From the NCBI GenBank assembly GCA_950097145.1, contig CATNCF010000026.1:1-41261 (forward strand): DNA of 41,261 bases. The letters run 5' to 3'. Positions 18,662-29,278 of the stretch are shown here, in pieces. Each line of letters opens with the position of its first letter. Positions within the stretch are counted from its first letter, which is position 1. The stretch comes from an uncultured Lachnospiraceae bacterium (GTDB taxonomy: Bacteria > Bacillota > Clostridia > Lachnospirales > Lachnospiraceae). The notes beneath the pieces are model-generated. The model did no database searches. It saw only the letters and a list, made by a program, of their open reading frames with translations, and was not told the origin of the DNA. The position numbers and the translations under genes were made by a program.

Positions 18662-21208
18662 TTATTTTAAAAATTTCTGCAGTACTGTCATACACTGCTT
18701 AATATCCAACGGCTTGGGAATATGCGCATTCATACCAGTCTCCAGGCATCTCTGAGCATCGTCAGAAAATGCATCCGCTGTCATGGCAATAATCGGAAGA
18801 CCACTGTCTTCGCGCTCCAGTTCCCGAATCGCCTTTGTTGCTTCATAACCATTCATCACCGACATACGGATATCCATCAGAACAGCATCGTAATGCCCAA
18901 TCTCTGATGCCTCGAACATCTCAAGACATTCCCTTCCATTACATGCATGATCAAGGCTCATGCCAGTAGAAGAAAGAATCTCATTGGCAATCTCCCAGTT
19001 CAAGTCGATGTCCTCAGCAAGAAGAACTTTTTTGCCAGCAAAATCAATTTCCTGGCCGTCCTGGCTGTTATTCGCGCCTTCATAGCCATCTACATACTTA
19101 CTAAGGCAGGCATACAAGGTTGATTTAAACAGCGGCTTAGAAATAAAACCTTCTATATCCAATGCATCCGCATCACCTTCAATATCACTCCAGTCATATG
19201 CAGAGATTAAAAACAGGGGTCTCCTTCTCACTACTCTTCTTCGTATCTCAAGGATTGTTTCCATCCCATCCATATCCGGCATTCTCCAGTCAACCAAAAC
19301 AAAATCAAAATTATGATTTTTATGATAACGCTGCTCAATGAGATCTACCGCATCTTTTCCATTTTGAACCCATTCTGCATGAACGCCCAGTTCTTCCAGG
19401 TTGGCTGCCGCTGTCAAACAAAGCTGTTCATTGTCATCCACCACCAGAACACTCCACTCTGGCAGCTTCATATTTTCTGCTCCCTCAGCCTTCTTCAAAT
19501 CCAGAGTCACCGTAAAACGGCTTCCTGTTCCCTGCTGGCTTTCCAGAGAAATGGTTCCTCCCATCAAATTCACAATACTTCTTGTAATGGCCATACCCAG
19601 CCCTGTCCCAATAATACGGTTTACATGTTCACTTTCTTCCCTGGTAAAAGTATCCCATATTTTCTCCTGGAATTCTTTAGACATTCCAATTCCAGTATCC
19701 GCCACAACAAAATTGGTCCGTATGTAATTCTCGCCTTTTGGAGATGGTTCCTGGTTCAGGTGGATATCAATCCTGCCTTCCTCCGGTGTGAATTTCACCG
19801 CATTTGACAGCAGGTTTAAGAGTACCTGGTTCAAACGCACACCATCACAATAGATATCTTCACATATGATCCGCTCAATAAAAATATCAAAATGCTGACG
19901 CTGGCCTTTAATCTGAGGCTGAATAATGTTTACAATATCATCCATAACTTCTCTCAGGGACATAATCTCAATATTCAGCGTCATTTTACCACTTTCAATC
20001 TTTGACATATCCAGCACGTCATTAATCAATCCCAGCAAATGCTTACTGGAAAGCTTTACCTTATGGAGACAGTCCGAGACACGTTCCTCATTGTGGATAT
20101 TTTTCAAAGCTATTTCTGTCATTCCCACAATCGCATTCATAGGCGTGCGTATATCATGACTCATGCTGGCCAGAAACTCACTTTTTGCAGCATTTGCTGC
20201 AACCGCCTCTTTCTGCGCTTTGTCCAATTCTGTAATCTGGTGTTTGGACCACCTAAGATACAGGAAGAAAATAATTCCCATTGTCACAAGAATTGCCGCC
20301 ATGGAGCCCATCATAATCGCCAGTCTCATAGAATCCAGCCTTGTGACAGAGATATCTATCTGCCCTTCGGGCATTGTAGTAACAAGATACCAAAGAGCAT
20401 TTCCCGGAAGAGGAGAACAATAAATCGTGCGCTTCTGCCCTTCCCCAAAGACCCTCATAGAGTAATCCTTCTCCTGTCTCATGGCCTCTTTTAGCCCTTC
20501 TACATGCTCCTCTATATGGTTGCTTTTCCTTTCTCCATACGCATCCATCATACGCTGGAAATAATTTTCCTGATAAATCCCGCCATTGCGGATTACAAAA
20601 TTTCCATGCTGATCAATTACATGAGTATATACCTTATCGTTCTTTTCTTCAAAAAACATGACTTCATTCAGATATTCCATAGGAAGCCCCGCCACTAAAG
20701 CTATACTCCTTGTTCCATTGCCCTGGTCATAGGAAGCGCTTTCTGCCAGAACCAGAATCTTTTCATGCTTTTCATTCCAGCCCTGAGAAAGGCAGTCCCC
20801 CGCCTCTTCTAAAGACTTCTTTACTGTATCACTATTCTCAAGCTGCAGCTCACAGCCATAAATATCAATCAAGTCTCCTTCTTCTGTTAAAAATCCCAGA
20901 TAAGAAAAATTCCTGACCTCTGCCCTCTTACGCAGATCTTCTAAAAATTCCGGTCCATACTTGCTTTTACTTGGAGGGTTCGCCATAATGATCCCTGACA
21001 CCTGCTGCAGACGAAGTTCTATAATGGACTGAAATTTCTGCTGAAGCTGAATGTTCATCTCTTCCATATAAATATCACTGATATCCCTGACTGCCTGCTG
21101 GGTCCAATGTCCTGTCAAAGCAGTTACCCCGGAAAACACCAGAATGCAAATAGCAATCACTATAATCAGACTGTTTCTTAAAAAAGCTATAATTTTCTTA
21201 TCTTTCAT
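18662..21208 (-). CDS. Hybrid sensor histidine kinase with two receiver domains
   Basis: Membrane hybrid kinase (848 aa). TM1 is at about residues 11-32. A large extracytoplasmic sensor region (about 35-293, probably Cache-like) follows, then TM2 (about 295-318). HisKA has phospho-acceptor His351 in SMSHDIRTPMNAI. HATPase_c lies at about 455-575, with NAVKFTP, DTGIGM and GTGLGMAI motifs. REC1 has its Asp in VLVDWRMPDMDG and REC2 in VLMDIRM. There is no Hpt domain, so a separate phosphotransfer protein is needed; the Hpt protein at 9466-9822 is a candidate (inference). nadB begins 11 bp after it ends. The signal is unknown. Confidence 0.94.
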   Translation of the reverse strand: MKDKKIIAFLRNSLIIVIAICILVFSGVTALTGHWTQQAVRDISDIYMEEMNIQLQQKFQSIIELRLQQVSGIIMANPPSKSKYGPEFLEDLRKRAEVRNFSYLGFLTEEGDLIDIYGCELQLENSDTVKKSLEEAGDCLSQGWNEKHEKILVLAESASYDQGNGTRSIALVAGLPMEYLNEVMFFEEKNDKVYTHVIDQHGNFVIRNGGIYQENYFQRMMDAYGERKSNHIEEHVEGLKEAMRQEKDYSMRVFGEGQKRTIYCSPLPGNALWYLVTTMPEGQIDISVTRLDSMRLAIMMGSMAAILVTMGIIFFLYLRWSKHQITELDKAQKEAVAANAAKSEFLASMSHDIRTPMNAIVGMTEIALKNIHNEERVSDCLHKVKLSSKHLLGLINDVLDMSKIESGKMTLNIEIMSLREVMDDIVNIIQPQIKGQRQHFDIFIERIICEDIYCDGVRLNQVLLNLLSNAVKFTPEEGRIDIHLNQEPSPKGENYIRTNFVVADTGIGMSKEFQEKIWDTFTREESEHVNRIIGTGLGMAITRSIVNLMGGTISLESQQGTGSRFTVTLDLKKAEGAENMKLPEWSVLVVDDNEQLCLTAAANLEELGVHAEWVQNGKDAVDLIEQRYHKNHNFDFVLVDWRMPDMDGMETILEIRRRVVRRRPLFLISAYDWSDIEGDADALDIEGFISKPLFKSTLYACLSKYVDGYEGANNSQDGQEIDFAGKKVLLAEDIDLNWEIANEILSSTGMSLDHACNGRECLEMFEASEIGHYDAVLMDIRMSVMNGYEATKAIRELEREDSGLPIIAMTADAFSDDAQRCLETGMNAHIPKPLDIKQCMTVLQKFLK

Positions 21209-21237
21209 ATGTTCCTCCTACTTCCTGCTGCTTTCAT

Positions 21238-23478
21238 CTATTTCTTTACGCCTTTACCGTCACGGCACGCGATTCTAAGTCTGTTCAGTATAATCTGCCT
21301 GTCCTTCTCCTCAATAGATTTCTCTTCTTCTCCTAAAAGGAAAACTGCTTTTAATTGGTCTTTGGGTGCAATCTTCATTCCTCTGACACCAATGGCTCCC
21401 TTTTTCTTCCTGGGAATATCTGCCGCAGGAAAACGCAGAAACATATGATTCTCTGTCTGCATTACCACAGTCTCATTCTCTAATTCTTCCAAAACCTCTA
21501 CAAATAATACCGTTTCACCCTCATTCAGCTTGGTTGCCGCTGTAGTGCGCTTGGATACGTCAAATTCATCTCCATCCACCACTTTAATCATTCCCTGACT
21601 GTTGGCAAACAGAAGTTTCTTTCCCCGCAGGCGTTCCATACAATTAATATAAAGAATTGTTTCTTCACTGCTGTCATATTTACTGACATTATCCAGAGGA
21701 GTTCCCTTATCCCTGAATTTCCCATAAGGGAGTTCCAATATCTTTACTGTATGCAGCTGTCCCTTATCCGTAAAAATACAGAGCTTATCCGTATTCATAC
21801 ACGGTATCACATATTTATTCTCATGATCTGCCGCCTCACGGTTTCTCTCATAGGCCGATACGTCAATGGTCTTGGCATAACCAAACCGGTCCATAAGAAG
21901 AACCACTGGCAGTTCTTCTATTTTCTTCTCTTCATAGACCGCTTCCCTGGCATTTTCAAGCTGAGTCCTTCTGGGCCTGCCATACTCCTTCTGGAACTTT
22001 GTCAACTCCTTTACAATCACCTTTGCCATTACACTTCGGCTTCCCAAAATCTCCTCATATTTTGCAATATTAGAAAGTGTGGCTTCATGTTCTTTCATCA
22101 ATGCCTCAATCTCCAGGCCAATCAGTTTATAGAGACGCATCTCAAGAATGGCCGATGCCTGGCGTTCTGTAAAATGAAGCTGTTTTGCATCTTCCACAGA
22201 GCCCTTATATCTGAATTTTATCTTCTCAGTATTCCCATTCATCAGACAATCCTTGGCATCTTTGATATTCCGGGCTCCCCGCAGAATCTCAATAATCAGG
22301 TCAATCACATCACATGCCTGGATCAGTCCTTCCTGGATTTCCTTTTTATCCAGTTCCTTAGCCAGCAGCGTCTTATATTTTCTGGCAGCAAGCTCATACT
22401 GAAAATTCACATGATGCCGGATAATCAGCACAATTCCCATTGTCTCTGGCCTGCCGTCTGCTACGGCAAGCATATTTACACCAAAAGTATCTTCCAGCCG
22501 TGTTTTTTTATAGAGCATATTGCAGAGATTCTCCACGTCAGCTCCTTTTTTCAATTCCAGAACAATCCTTATTCCTTCCTTGGAAGACTGATTGGAAATA
22601 TCCACAATATCCGCTGTTTTCTTTGTTTCCACCAAATTGCCTACATCCATCAGGAACTTTCCAATATTAGCGCCTACCATGGTGTAAGGAATTTCTGTAA
22701 TGACCAGACGCTGTCTGCCGCCTTTGGCCTGTTCAATCTCTACCTTTCCCCTTATCTTAATTTTCCCGGTTCCAGTCTCATAGATATTCAAAAGCTCCTT
22801 CTGATTCACTACAATTCCCCCGGTTGGAAAATCGGGTCCTTTGATATATTCCATCAATTCTCTTGCAGTGATATCTGGATTTTTCATATATGCTTTCACG
22901 CCATCCAGAACTTCTGAAAAATTATGGGGAGGAATACTGGTCGCCATGCCCACCGCAATGCCTTCTGTACCATTGATTAGAAGATTTGGCACCTTCACTG
23001 GAAGCACGGAAGGTTCCTGTTCTGTCTCATCAAAATTTGGAACAAAATCCACCACATTTTTATCCAGATCAGCAAGATATGCCTCCTGCGTAATTTTCTC
23101 AAGGCGCGCTTCCGTATATCGCATTGCCGCTGCGCCGTCCCCCTCAATAGAACCAAAATTGCCATGCCCGTCTACCAAAGGAAGACCCTTCTTAAACTCC
23201 TGTGCCATAACAACCAGCGCCTCATAAATAGAGCTGTCGCCATGGGGATGATATTTACCCATGGTATCGCCTACAATACGGGCGCATTTCCGGTATGGCC
23301 TGTCATGGCGGATTCCCAATTCATGCATATCATAAAGAGTCCTTCGCTGCACTGGCTTCAGCCCGTCACGGACATCTGGCAAAGCCCTGGCAATAATGAC
23401 GCTCATGGCATAGTCAATGTATGATTTCTGCATTACTTCAGAATATTCTGTCCGGATAATCTGTTCATTTTGGTGCAT
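21238..23478 (-). CDS. parC: DNA topoisomerase IV subunit A (ParC-like)
   Basis: Type IIA topoisomerase breakage-reunion subunit (746 aa). The active-site Tyr121 lies in AAAMRYTEARL. The quinolone-region blocks RALPDVRDGLKPVQRR and YHPHGDSSIYEALV are present. The C-terminal beta-propeller half is short, and I see no GyrA-box (QRRGGKG), which favours decatenating topoisomerase IV over gyrase. It follows the B subunit by 44 bp. A gyrase pair would be expected elsewhere in the genome, which cannot be checked here, so GyrA remains possible. Confidence 0.85.
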   Translation of the reverse strand: MHQNEQIIRTEYSEVMQKSYIDYAMSVIIARALPDVRDGLKPVQRRTLYDMHELGIRHDRPYRKCARIVGDTMGKYHPHGDSSIYEALVVMAQEFKKGLPLVDGHGNFGSIEGDGAAAMRYTEARLEKITQEAYLADLDKNVVDFVPNFDETEQEPSVLPVKVPNLLINGTEGIAVGMATSIPPHNFSEVLDGVKAYMKNPDITARELMEYIKGPDFPTGGIVVNQKELLNIYETGTGKIKIRGKVEIEQAKGGRQRLVITEIPYTMVGANIGKFLMDVGNLVETKKTADIVDISNQSSKEGIRIVLELKKGADVENLCNMLYKKTRLEDTFGVNMLAVADGRPETMGIVLIIRHHVNFQYELAARKYKTLLAKELDKKEIQEGLIQACDVIDLIIEILRGARNIKDAKDCLMNGNTEKIKFRYKGSVEDAKQLHFTERQASAILEMRLYKLIGLEIEALMKEHEATLSNIAKYEEILGSRSVMAKVIVKELTKFQKEYGRPRRTQLENAREAVYEEKKIEELPVVLLMDRFGYAKTIDVSAYERNREAADHENKYVIPCMNTDKLCIFTDKGQLHTVKILELPYGKFRDKGTPLDNVSKYDSSEETILYINCMERLRGKKLLFANSQGMIKVVDGDEFDVSKRTTAATKLNEGETVLFVEVLEELENETVVMQTENHMFLRFPAADIPRKKKGAIGVRGMKIAPKDQLKAVFLLGEEEKSIEEKDRQIILNRLRIACRDGKGVKK

Positions 23479-23522
23479 GATAAATTCCTTTCTGCAAACA
23501 TTCTGTCTCTATTCTGTCAAGT

Positions 23523-25445
23523 TTATATGTCAAGCTCTGCATCATGAGCATGTTCATGAATAAATTCCCTTCTGGGAGGAACCTCCGTACCCATCAGCAG
23601 TTCCGTCACATCTGACGCCATTCTGGCATCCTCAATCTCCACCTGCTTTAAGATTCGCGTATCGGGACTCAAAGTTGTCTCCCAGAGCTGGTCTGCATCC
23701 ATTTCCCCAAGACCCTTATACCGCTGCAGTGTAAAAGAACCCTTGTGGCGCTTTCTGTATTTTTCCAACGCAATATCATCATACAGGTATTCTTCCTCTC
23801 CTCTGCTGGGAATTGCTTTATACAATGGAGGCATAGCAATATAAATATGCCCCTCAAAAATCAGTTCTGGCATAAATCTGTAAAATAAGGTAAGCAGCAA
23901 TGTGGAAATATGCGCCCCATCCACATCCGCATCTGCCATAATAATTATTTTATCATATTTCAGCCTGGAAATGTCAAAATCATTTCCATATCCTTCTGAA
24001 AATCCACACCCAAATGCATTGATCATGGTCTTAATTTCTGCATTGGCAAGTACTTTGTCGATACTGGCCTTCTCCACATTGAGAATTTTTCCGCGGATAG
24101 GCAGAATTGCCTGATAATTCCGATCTCTTGCCGTCTTAGCGGAGCCTCCTGCAGAATCTCCTTCCACAATAAATATCTCGCATCTGGAAACGTCTCTGCT
24201 CTCGCAGTTTGCCAGTTTCCCATTGGAATCAAATGAAAACTTCTGTTTCGTCAGAAGGTTCGTCTTAGCCTTTTCTTCCGTCTTACGGATCTTTGCCGCC
24301 TTTTCCGCGCAGGAAATGACTTTTTTTAACGTATCAAGATTCTTATCAAAGTATAATTGAATCTCTTCCCCGGTAATTTTACTGGTGATCCGAGCCGCGT
24401 CCTGATTATCCAGCTTTGTTTTCGTCTGCCCTTCAAACCTGGGATCCGGATGTTTTATGGAGATGATGGCTGTAAGCCCATTTCTGACATCAGCGCCAGT
24501 AAAATTCGAATCCTTTTCCTTTAAAATCCCAAGCTCTCTGGCATAATTGTTAATCACGGTAGTAAACACCGTTTTAAATCCCGTAAGATGCGTGCCTCCC
24601 TCTGCATTGTAAATATTATTACAGAATCCCAGCACATTTTCATGGAACTCATTGGTATACTGAAACGCTGCCTCCACAGTAATCCCTTCATTTTCTCCCT
24701 GAAAGTAAACTACATCATGGACAGCCTCCGTATTCTTATTTAGATCTTTTACAAACCCGATAATCCCTTCTTCTTCATGAAACTCCACATGTTCTGTCAG
24801 TTCTCCCCGTTTATCTTCATAAATAATGGTAAGTTTTGGATTTAAATATGCCGTTTCATGAAGACGGCTCTTGACATCTTCCTCTTTAAACCGGGTCTTT
24901 TCAAAAATTTCCGGGTCTGGCAGAAAATTAATCCTGGTACCTGTTCTGCGCGTCTTCCCTGTCACAGGCAGCAGCCCCTCTTCCAACGCAATCACAGGAT
25001 TCCCGCGCTCATAACGGTCATGATGAATTTGTCCTTCTAAATAAACTTCCAGATCAAGCCAAAGCGATAATGCGTTTACCACAGAAGAACCAACCCCGTG
25101 AAGCCCGCCGCTAGTTTTATACGCGTCATTATCAAATTTTCCTCCTGCATGGAGTGTGGTAAACACCAACCGGGCTGCCGACACCCCTTTTTCATGCATT
25201 CCTACGGGAATTCCTCTGCCGTTATCCAAAACGGTACAGGAACCGTCTTTTTCCAAAGTTACCTTTATCGTATCACAAAATCCTGCCAGATGCTCATCCA
25301 CAGAATTGTCTACAATCTCATATATTAAGTGGTTCAAACCTTTGCGGGATACGCTTCCAATATACATCCCCGGCCTTTTTCTTACGGCTTCCAACCCCTC
25401 CAGTACTGTAATATTCCCCGCACTGTATTCCTGATTCTCTGCCAT
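23523..25445 (-). CDS. parE: DNA topoisomerase IV subunit B (ParE-like)
   Basis: ATPase subunit (640 aa) partnering the ParC-like protein. The GHKL ATPase domain has EIVDNSVDEH, DNGRGIPVG and GGLHGVGSSVVNALS. The TOPRIM domain has the EGDSAGGSAK motif and DADVDGAHI for metal binding. The C-terminus ends RREFIHEHA. The length is typical for ParE/GyrB. The parE-parC order with a short gap is standard in Firmicutes. The ATG lies close to GGAAAGGAAGG. Confidence 0.88.
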   Translation of the reverse strand: MAENQEYSAGNITVLEGLEAVRKRPGMYIGSVSRKGLNHLIYEIVDNSVDEHLAGFCDTIKVTLEKDGSCTVLDNGRGIPVGMHEKGVSAARLVFTTLHAGGKFDNDAYKTSGGLHGVGSSVVNALSLWLDLEVYLEGQIHHDRYERGNPVIALEEGLLPVTGKTRRTGTRINFLPDPEIFEKTRFKEEDVKSRLHETAYLNPKLTIIYEDKRGELTEHVEFHEEEGIIGFVKDLNKNTEAVHDVVYFQGENEGITVEAAFQYTNEFHENVLGFCNNIYNAEGGTHLTGFKTVFTTVINNYARELGILKEKDSNFTGADVRNGLTAIISIKHPDPRFEGQTKTKLDNQDAARITSKITGEEIQLYFDKNLDTLKKVISCAEKAAKIRKTEEKAKTNLLTKQKFSFDSNGKLANCESRDVSRCEIFIVEGDSAGGSAKTARDRNYQAILPIRGKILNVEKASIDKVLANAEIKTMINAFGCGFSEGYGNDFDISRLKYDKIIIMADADVDGAHISTLLLTLFYRFMPELIFEGHIYIAMPPLYKAIPSRGEEEYLYDDIALEKYRKRHKGSFTLQRYKGLGEMDADQLWETTLSPDTRILKQVEIEDARMASDVTELLMGTEVPPRREFIHEHAHDAELDI

Positions 25446-25466
25446 ATCAGCCTTCCTTTCCTTATG

Positions 25467-26240
25467 TCAAATTTCGCACAAAGCTTCTCTCAATTGCTGA
25501 CAGCTCTGATATCTGTCTTCTGGATTTTCCCTGATACACTTCCTTAAAATCCTGTTCAGTTTCCTGGGAAACCTTCTTCTGCCTGAAATCCGGAATTCCC
25601 TGTCAGAAAATTCTCCCGGTTCATTTCCGGTAAGAAGCTGGCACAACGTCTGTCCAAGACTATAAACATCTGTCCTTACATCTATATTCTTCTTATAATC
25701 AAACTGTTCCGGAGCTGCAAAACCTTTGGTTCCCAAGCGCAGCCCCTCCCTGCCTTCCTGTACCTTTAAAACAGTTCCAAAATCTATCAGGCGCAGATTC
25801 CCTCTGGGCTGTACCATAACGTTGTCTGGTTTCATATCCTGATAGATCAGGGAAGGGGTATGCTGGTGCAGATATTCAAGCATCAGGCAGAGATCCTTTC
25901 CCCAGCGCCGCACCTCCTGCCAGGGCTGGGGGCCTGCACGGCGCAGGCGGTTACCCAAGGTTTCTCCCTCCAGATATTCCATGACAATATAATCCGCTTC
26001 CTGCATTGTCAGAACCTCAAAAATTTCTGGAAAATAAGGATAATTAAGTTGCCATACCAGTTCCGCTTCCTGCTGGACCCGCTTATGTACCTTTCCGTCT
26101 CCGGCAAATTTTATTTCTTTCAGCGCCCGGTTTCTTCCACTGTTCCTGTCATAGGCAAGATACACCAGGGCGCTTCCTCCCTGTCCAAGTTTTCTTCGAA
26201 TTTCATAACGATGTGCCAGCACATGTCCTGGTTCCAGCAT
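25467..26240 (-). CDS. Soluble Ser/Thr protein kinase
   Basis: Hanks-type protein kinase domain only (257 aa), with no transmembrane or PASTA region, so it is cytoplasmic. The Gly-rich loop is LGQGGSALVY (18-27). The ATP lysine is Lys41, with Glu60 as the likely salt-bridge residue. The catalytic loop is YQDMKPDN with Asp135, where the usual His-Arg of HRD is Tyr-Gln. The metal motif is DFG (153-155), and the activation segment has GTKGFAAPEQF. All core catalytic residues remain, so it is probably active; loss of the HRD arginine suggests it does not need activation-loop phosphorylation. It lies between gpsA (2 bp) and parE. The substrates are unknown. Confidence 0.9.
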   Translation of the reverse strand: MLEPGHVLAHRYEIRRKLGQGGSALVYLAYDRNSGRNRALKEIKFAGDGKVHKRVQQEAELVWQLNYPYFPEIFEVLTMQEADYIVMEYLEGETLGNRLRRAGPQPWQEVRRWGKDLCLMLEYLHQHTPSLIYQDMKPDNVMVQPRGNLRLIDFGTVLKVQEGREGLRLGTKGFAAPEQFDYKKNIDVRTDVYSLGQTLCQLLTGNEPGEFSDREFRISGRRRFPRKLNRILRKCIRENPEDRYQSCQQLREALCEI

Positions 26241-26242
26241 TG

Positions 26243-27256
26243 TTACACTCCTTGCCAGCTTTCCTCGTGTTCTGCTTTTTTATCACGGAGCATCAACTCC
26301 TGCACGGCTTCTTTTACAGGCTTATCCTGGAACAATACCTGGTTTACCTGTTCGATAATGGGCATTGGAACCTGATATTTCCTGGATAGTTCCATAGCTG
26401 CTTTGGCCGAATAAATCCCTTCCACTACCATCTGAACTTCCTGGGTCGCTTCTTCCATGGTCTTTCCCTGGCCAATCAGCATCCCGGCCTTCCGGTTGCG
26501 GCTGTGCACACTGGCACAGGTAACAATCAAATCCCCGATTCCTGTGAGCCCGCTGAGAGTCTCATATTTTGCACCCATGGCAAGGGCAAGCCTTCCAATT
26601 TCCGCAATCCCCCGGGTAATCAATGCCGCCTTTGTATTGTCTCCATAGCCCAGGCCGTCTGCCATCCCTGCCGCCAGGGCTATCACATTTTTCAGGGCTC
26701 CCCCCAACTCGATACCCATCATATCTGAGCTGGTATAAACCCGGAATACATCATTCATAAAAATATTCTGGACATATTCTGCCGCTTCCCTGGTTCTGGC
26801 TCCTGCCACGCAGGTAGTGGGAAGCCCTTTGCCCACTTCTTCCGCATGGCTGGGTCCAGACAATACCGCGGCTCTTGCCTGGGGAATTTCCTCCTCAATA
26901 ATATCTGTCAATGTCATCAATGTCTGTTCCTCTATTCCCTTTGCCACATTGACAATCAACTGTTGTTCCTTTACCAGAGGCTTCATTTTTCCCGCTGTCG
27001 TTCTGGTAAAGACAGAGGGCACTGCAAGCACCAGAAGATCCCGGTCTTCCACTGCTTCCTTCAAGTCAGCCGTCAATTGAATCTCTGCCGCAAGCCTGAC
27101 TCCTGGGAGCTTCGCCACATGTTCTCTTTTTTCCTTCAGCATCTGAATTTCGTCCTCAATGGCAGACCAGATGATAACCTGATGTCCATTGTTATTTAAA
27201 ACCACAGCAAGGGCTGTTCCCCAGCTCCCTGCCCCGATAATACTTACTTTCGCCAT
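26243..27256 (-). CDS. gpsA: Glycerol-3-phosphate dehydrogenase [NAD(P)+]
   Basis: GpsA (337 aa) reduces dihydroxyacetone phosphate to sn-glycerol 3-phosphate, the backbone for phospholipids. The Rossmann motif IIGAGSWGTALA lies at the N-terminus. The substrate region includes VLSGPSHAEEV and the catalytic Lys in GGALKNVIALAAG. TGIGDLIVTC is present near residue 240. Its start overlaps the plsY stop, giving a plsY-gpsA pair that makes and acylates glycerol 3-phosphate. Confidence 0.96.
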   Translation of the reverse strand: MAKVSIIGAGSWGTALAVVLNNNGHQVIIWSAIEDEIQMLKEKREHVAKLPGVRLAAEIQLTADLKEAVEDRDLLVLAVPSVFTRTTAGKMKPLVKEQQLIVNVAKGIEEQTLMTLTDIIEEEIPQARAAVLSGPSHAEEVGKGLPTTCVAGARTREAAEYVQNIFMNDVFRVYTSSDMMGIELGGALKNVIALAAGMADGLGYGDNTKAALITRGIAEIGRLALAMGAKYETLSGLTGIGDLIVTCASVHSRNRKAGMLIGQGKTMEEATQEVQMVVEGIYSAKAAMELSRKYQVPMPIIEQVNQVLFQDKPVKEAVQELMLRDKKAEHEESWQGV

Positions 27257-27930
27257 TATTTTTCCCCTTCTTTCTGTTCCATTTTGTTACCCATAGAAAA
27301 TTTATTCTCTTTGCCTGCAAGCAGCCGTTTTATATTTTCTCTGTGACGCCAGATTCCCATAACAGAAAACAGCGCCCCTACAATATAGATTTCCAGTATC
27401 AGATTTGAATTCACATTCAAATGCCCGAGCTGCCCAAATAGAACCAATTGCACCCAAAAACAGATCATAACCAGAATAGAACCCAGAGACACATATCTGG
27501 TAACAGCAACAGTTACAATAAACAAAAGAAGGCACAAAGGAGCCATGGGCGGATAAAATGCCAGAATAAACCCTGCCGTGCACGCAATTCCTTTTCCGCC
27601 TTTAAACTTCATATAAAATGGAAAATTATGCCCCAGGACCGCGCCAAATCCGGCGTACATTTCCAGAAGCTTCACTCCGTCGGCATATTTGTCCCGAAAT
27701 AAAAGCCAGCCAATCAGCATGGCAAGCATGGCTTTGCCTAAATCTCCGGCAAAGGTAATAAGCCCCGCTTTCCACCCCAGAGTACGGAGCGTATTGGTAG
27801 CGCCTGCATTTCCGCTGCCGTGCTGTCTGATATCCACATGATGCAGTTTCCCGTAAATATACCCTGTTTGAAACATGCCAAGTACATAACCTATGAAAAT
27901 ACAACTCACCCGTGCTGCAGTCATCGTCAT
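27256..27930 (-). CDS. plsY: Glycerol-3-phosphate acyltransferase PlsY
   Basis: PlsY (224 aa) is an integral membrane enzyme that transfers an acyl group from acyl-phosphate to glycerol 3-phosphate, giving lysophosphatidic acid. The three family motifs are present: the [13 protein letters not shown] loop, the [15 protein letters not shown] loop and a later conserved membrane segment. There are about five hydrophobic helices and a Lys/Glu-rich tail. It overlaps der by 4 bp and gpsA by 1 bp. An N-terminal MTMTAAR precedes the first helix. Confidence 0.94.
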   Translation of the reverse strand: MTMTAARVSCIFIGYVLGMFQTGYIYGKLHHVDIRQHGSGNAGATNTLRTLGWKAGLITFAGDLGKAMLAMLIGWLLFRDKYADGVKLLEMYAGFGAVLGHNFPFYMKFKGGKGIACTAGFILAFYPPMAPLCLLLFIVTVAVTRYVSLGSILVMICFWVQLVLFGQLGHLNVNSNLILEIYIVGALFSVMGIWRHRENIKRLLAGKENKFSMGNKMEQKEGEK

Positions 27931-29249
27931 TTATTCTTCCTTTCCCGTATGATAAACTTTAACGACGTTCCCCGAAAGCCAAATGCCTCCCGGATGCGAT
28001 TCTCTAAATACCTTGTATAAGAAAAATGCATTAATTCCTTATCATTGACAAAAATCACAAACGTCGGCGGTTTCACTGCTGCCTGGGTAATATAATACAG
28101 TTTCAGCCGCTTGCCCTTATCAGAAGGGGGCTGCTGCATGGCCACTGCCTCGCTCATTATTTCATTCAGTACCCCCGTGGCCACACGCATAGAATTATTT
28201 TCCAAAACCACGTCAATCATATCAAATAACTTCTGGGTGCGCTGCCCGGTTTTTGCTGAAATAAACAAAATCTCTGCATAAGGCATAAAGCTTAAAATCT
28301 CACGAATCCGCTCTGTATGTCTGTAAATTGTCTTATCATTCTTTTCAATTGCATCCCATTTATTCACCGCAATGACGATACCCTTGCCCCGCTCATGGGC
28401 AATGCCTGCAATCTTGGCATCCTGCTCCGTAACCCCTTCCACGGCGTCTATCACGATTACCACCACATCTGCACGCTCCACCGCCGTCACAGCGCGGATA
28501 ATGCTGAACCGTTCCAGTTCCTCTTTAATCTTATTCTTACGGCGGAGCCCGGCCGTGTCAATAAAGATATATTCTCTGCCATTCCAGATAATTTCAGTAT
28601 CTATGGCATCCCTTGTGGTTCCAGCAATGTCTGAAACAATCACACGTTCCTCTCCCAGCAGGCGGTTGATCAAAGAGGATTTCCCTACATTCGGCTTCCC
28701 CACAATCGCCACCCTCGGCCTGTCATCCTCACGCTCTTCTTCTACATCCTCCGGGAAATGTTTTGCTACCTCATCCAGCATATCTCCAATTCCCAGCTTA
28801 GATGCCGCGGAGATGGGGACGGGATCTCCAATTCCCAGATTGTAAAATTCATACACATCCGGCATAAGCTTATCAAAACTGTCCACCTTATTAACCACCA
28901 GGACCACGGGCTTCCTGGAACGGCGCAGCATATCGGCAACCTTAGAATCTGAATCCACCAGTCCCTGCCTCACATCGGTAATAAAGATAATGACATCCGC
29001 AGTATCAATGGCAATCTGTGCCTGTTCCCGCATCTGTGCTAGAATAATATCACTGCTGTCCGGCTCTATGCCCCCGGTATCAATCAAGGTAAACACCATA
29101 TTCAGCCATTCCACATCTGTATAAATTCTATCCCTTGTCACCCCCGGCGTATCCTGTACAATGGAAATTCGTTCTCCTGCCAGTGCATTAAACAAGGTAG
29201 ACTTCCCCACATTCGGGCGTCCTACAATCGCAACTACCGGTTTACTCAT
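27927..29249 (-). CDS. der: Ribosome biogenesis GTPase Der (EngA)
   Basis: Der (440 aa) is a tandem-GTPase factor for 50S subunit assembly. It has two G domains with P-loops GRPNVGKST (10-18) and GKPNVGKSS (about 184-192). Each has DTGG/DTAG and NKxD motifs (NKVD, NKWD). The C-terminal KH-like domain follows. The length is standard. It lies 29 bp after the DUF512 gene and overlaps plsY by 4 bp; DUF512-der-plsY-gpsA is a conserved clostridial arrangement. Confidence 0.97.
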   Translation of the reverse strand: MSKPVVAIVGRPNVGKSTLFNALAGERISIVQDTPGVTRDRIYTDVEWLNMVFTLIDTGGIEPDSSDIILAQMREQAQIAIDTADVIIFITDVRQGLVDSDSKVADMLRRSRKPVVLVVNKVDSFDKLMPDVYEFYNLGIGDPVPISAASKLGIGDMLDEVAKHFPEDVEEEREDDRPRVAIVGKPNVGKSSLINRLLGEERVIVSDIAGTTRDAIDTEIIWNGREYIFIDTAGLRRKNKIKEELERFSIIRAVTAVERADVVVIVIDAVEGVTEQDAKIAGIAHERGKGIVIAVNKWDAIEKNDKTIYRHTERIREILSFMPYAEILFISAKTGQRTQKLFDMIDVVLENNSMRVATGVLNEIMSEAVAMQQPPSDKGKRLKLYYITQAAVKPPTFVIFVNDKELMHFSYTRYLENRIREAFGFRGTSLKFIIRERKNK

Positions 29250-29278
29250 TCTAATCTCCTATTCTACTTTTCTATCCA

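Noticed and set aside
21751..22917. 388-aa open frame on the plus strand
   Set aside because: It is antisense to parC, with a His/Cys/Phe-rich composition typical of a shadow frame.
25325..25345. tRNA T-loop-like sequence (GTGGTTCAAACC)
   Set aside because: It lies within the parE coding sequence and no cloverleaf can be formed around it.
21238..25445. Main DNA gyrase genes gyrB-gyrA
   Set aside because: No GyrA-box in the A subunit and the location away from replication-origin genes favour topoisomerase IV, though this is not final.
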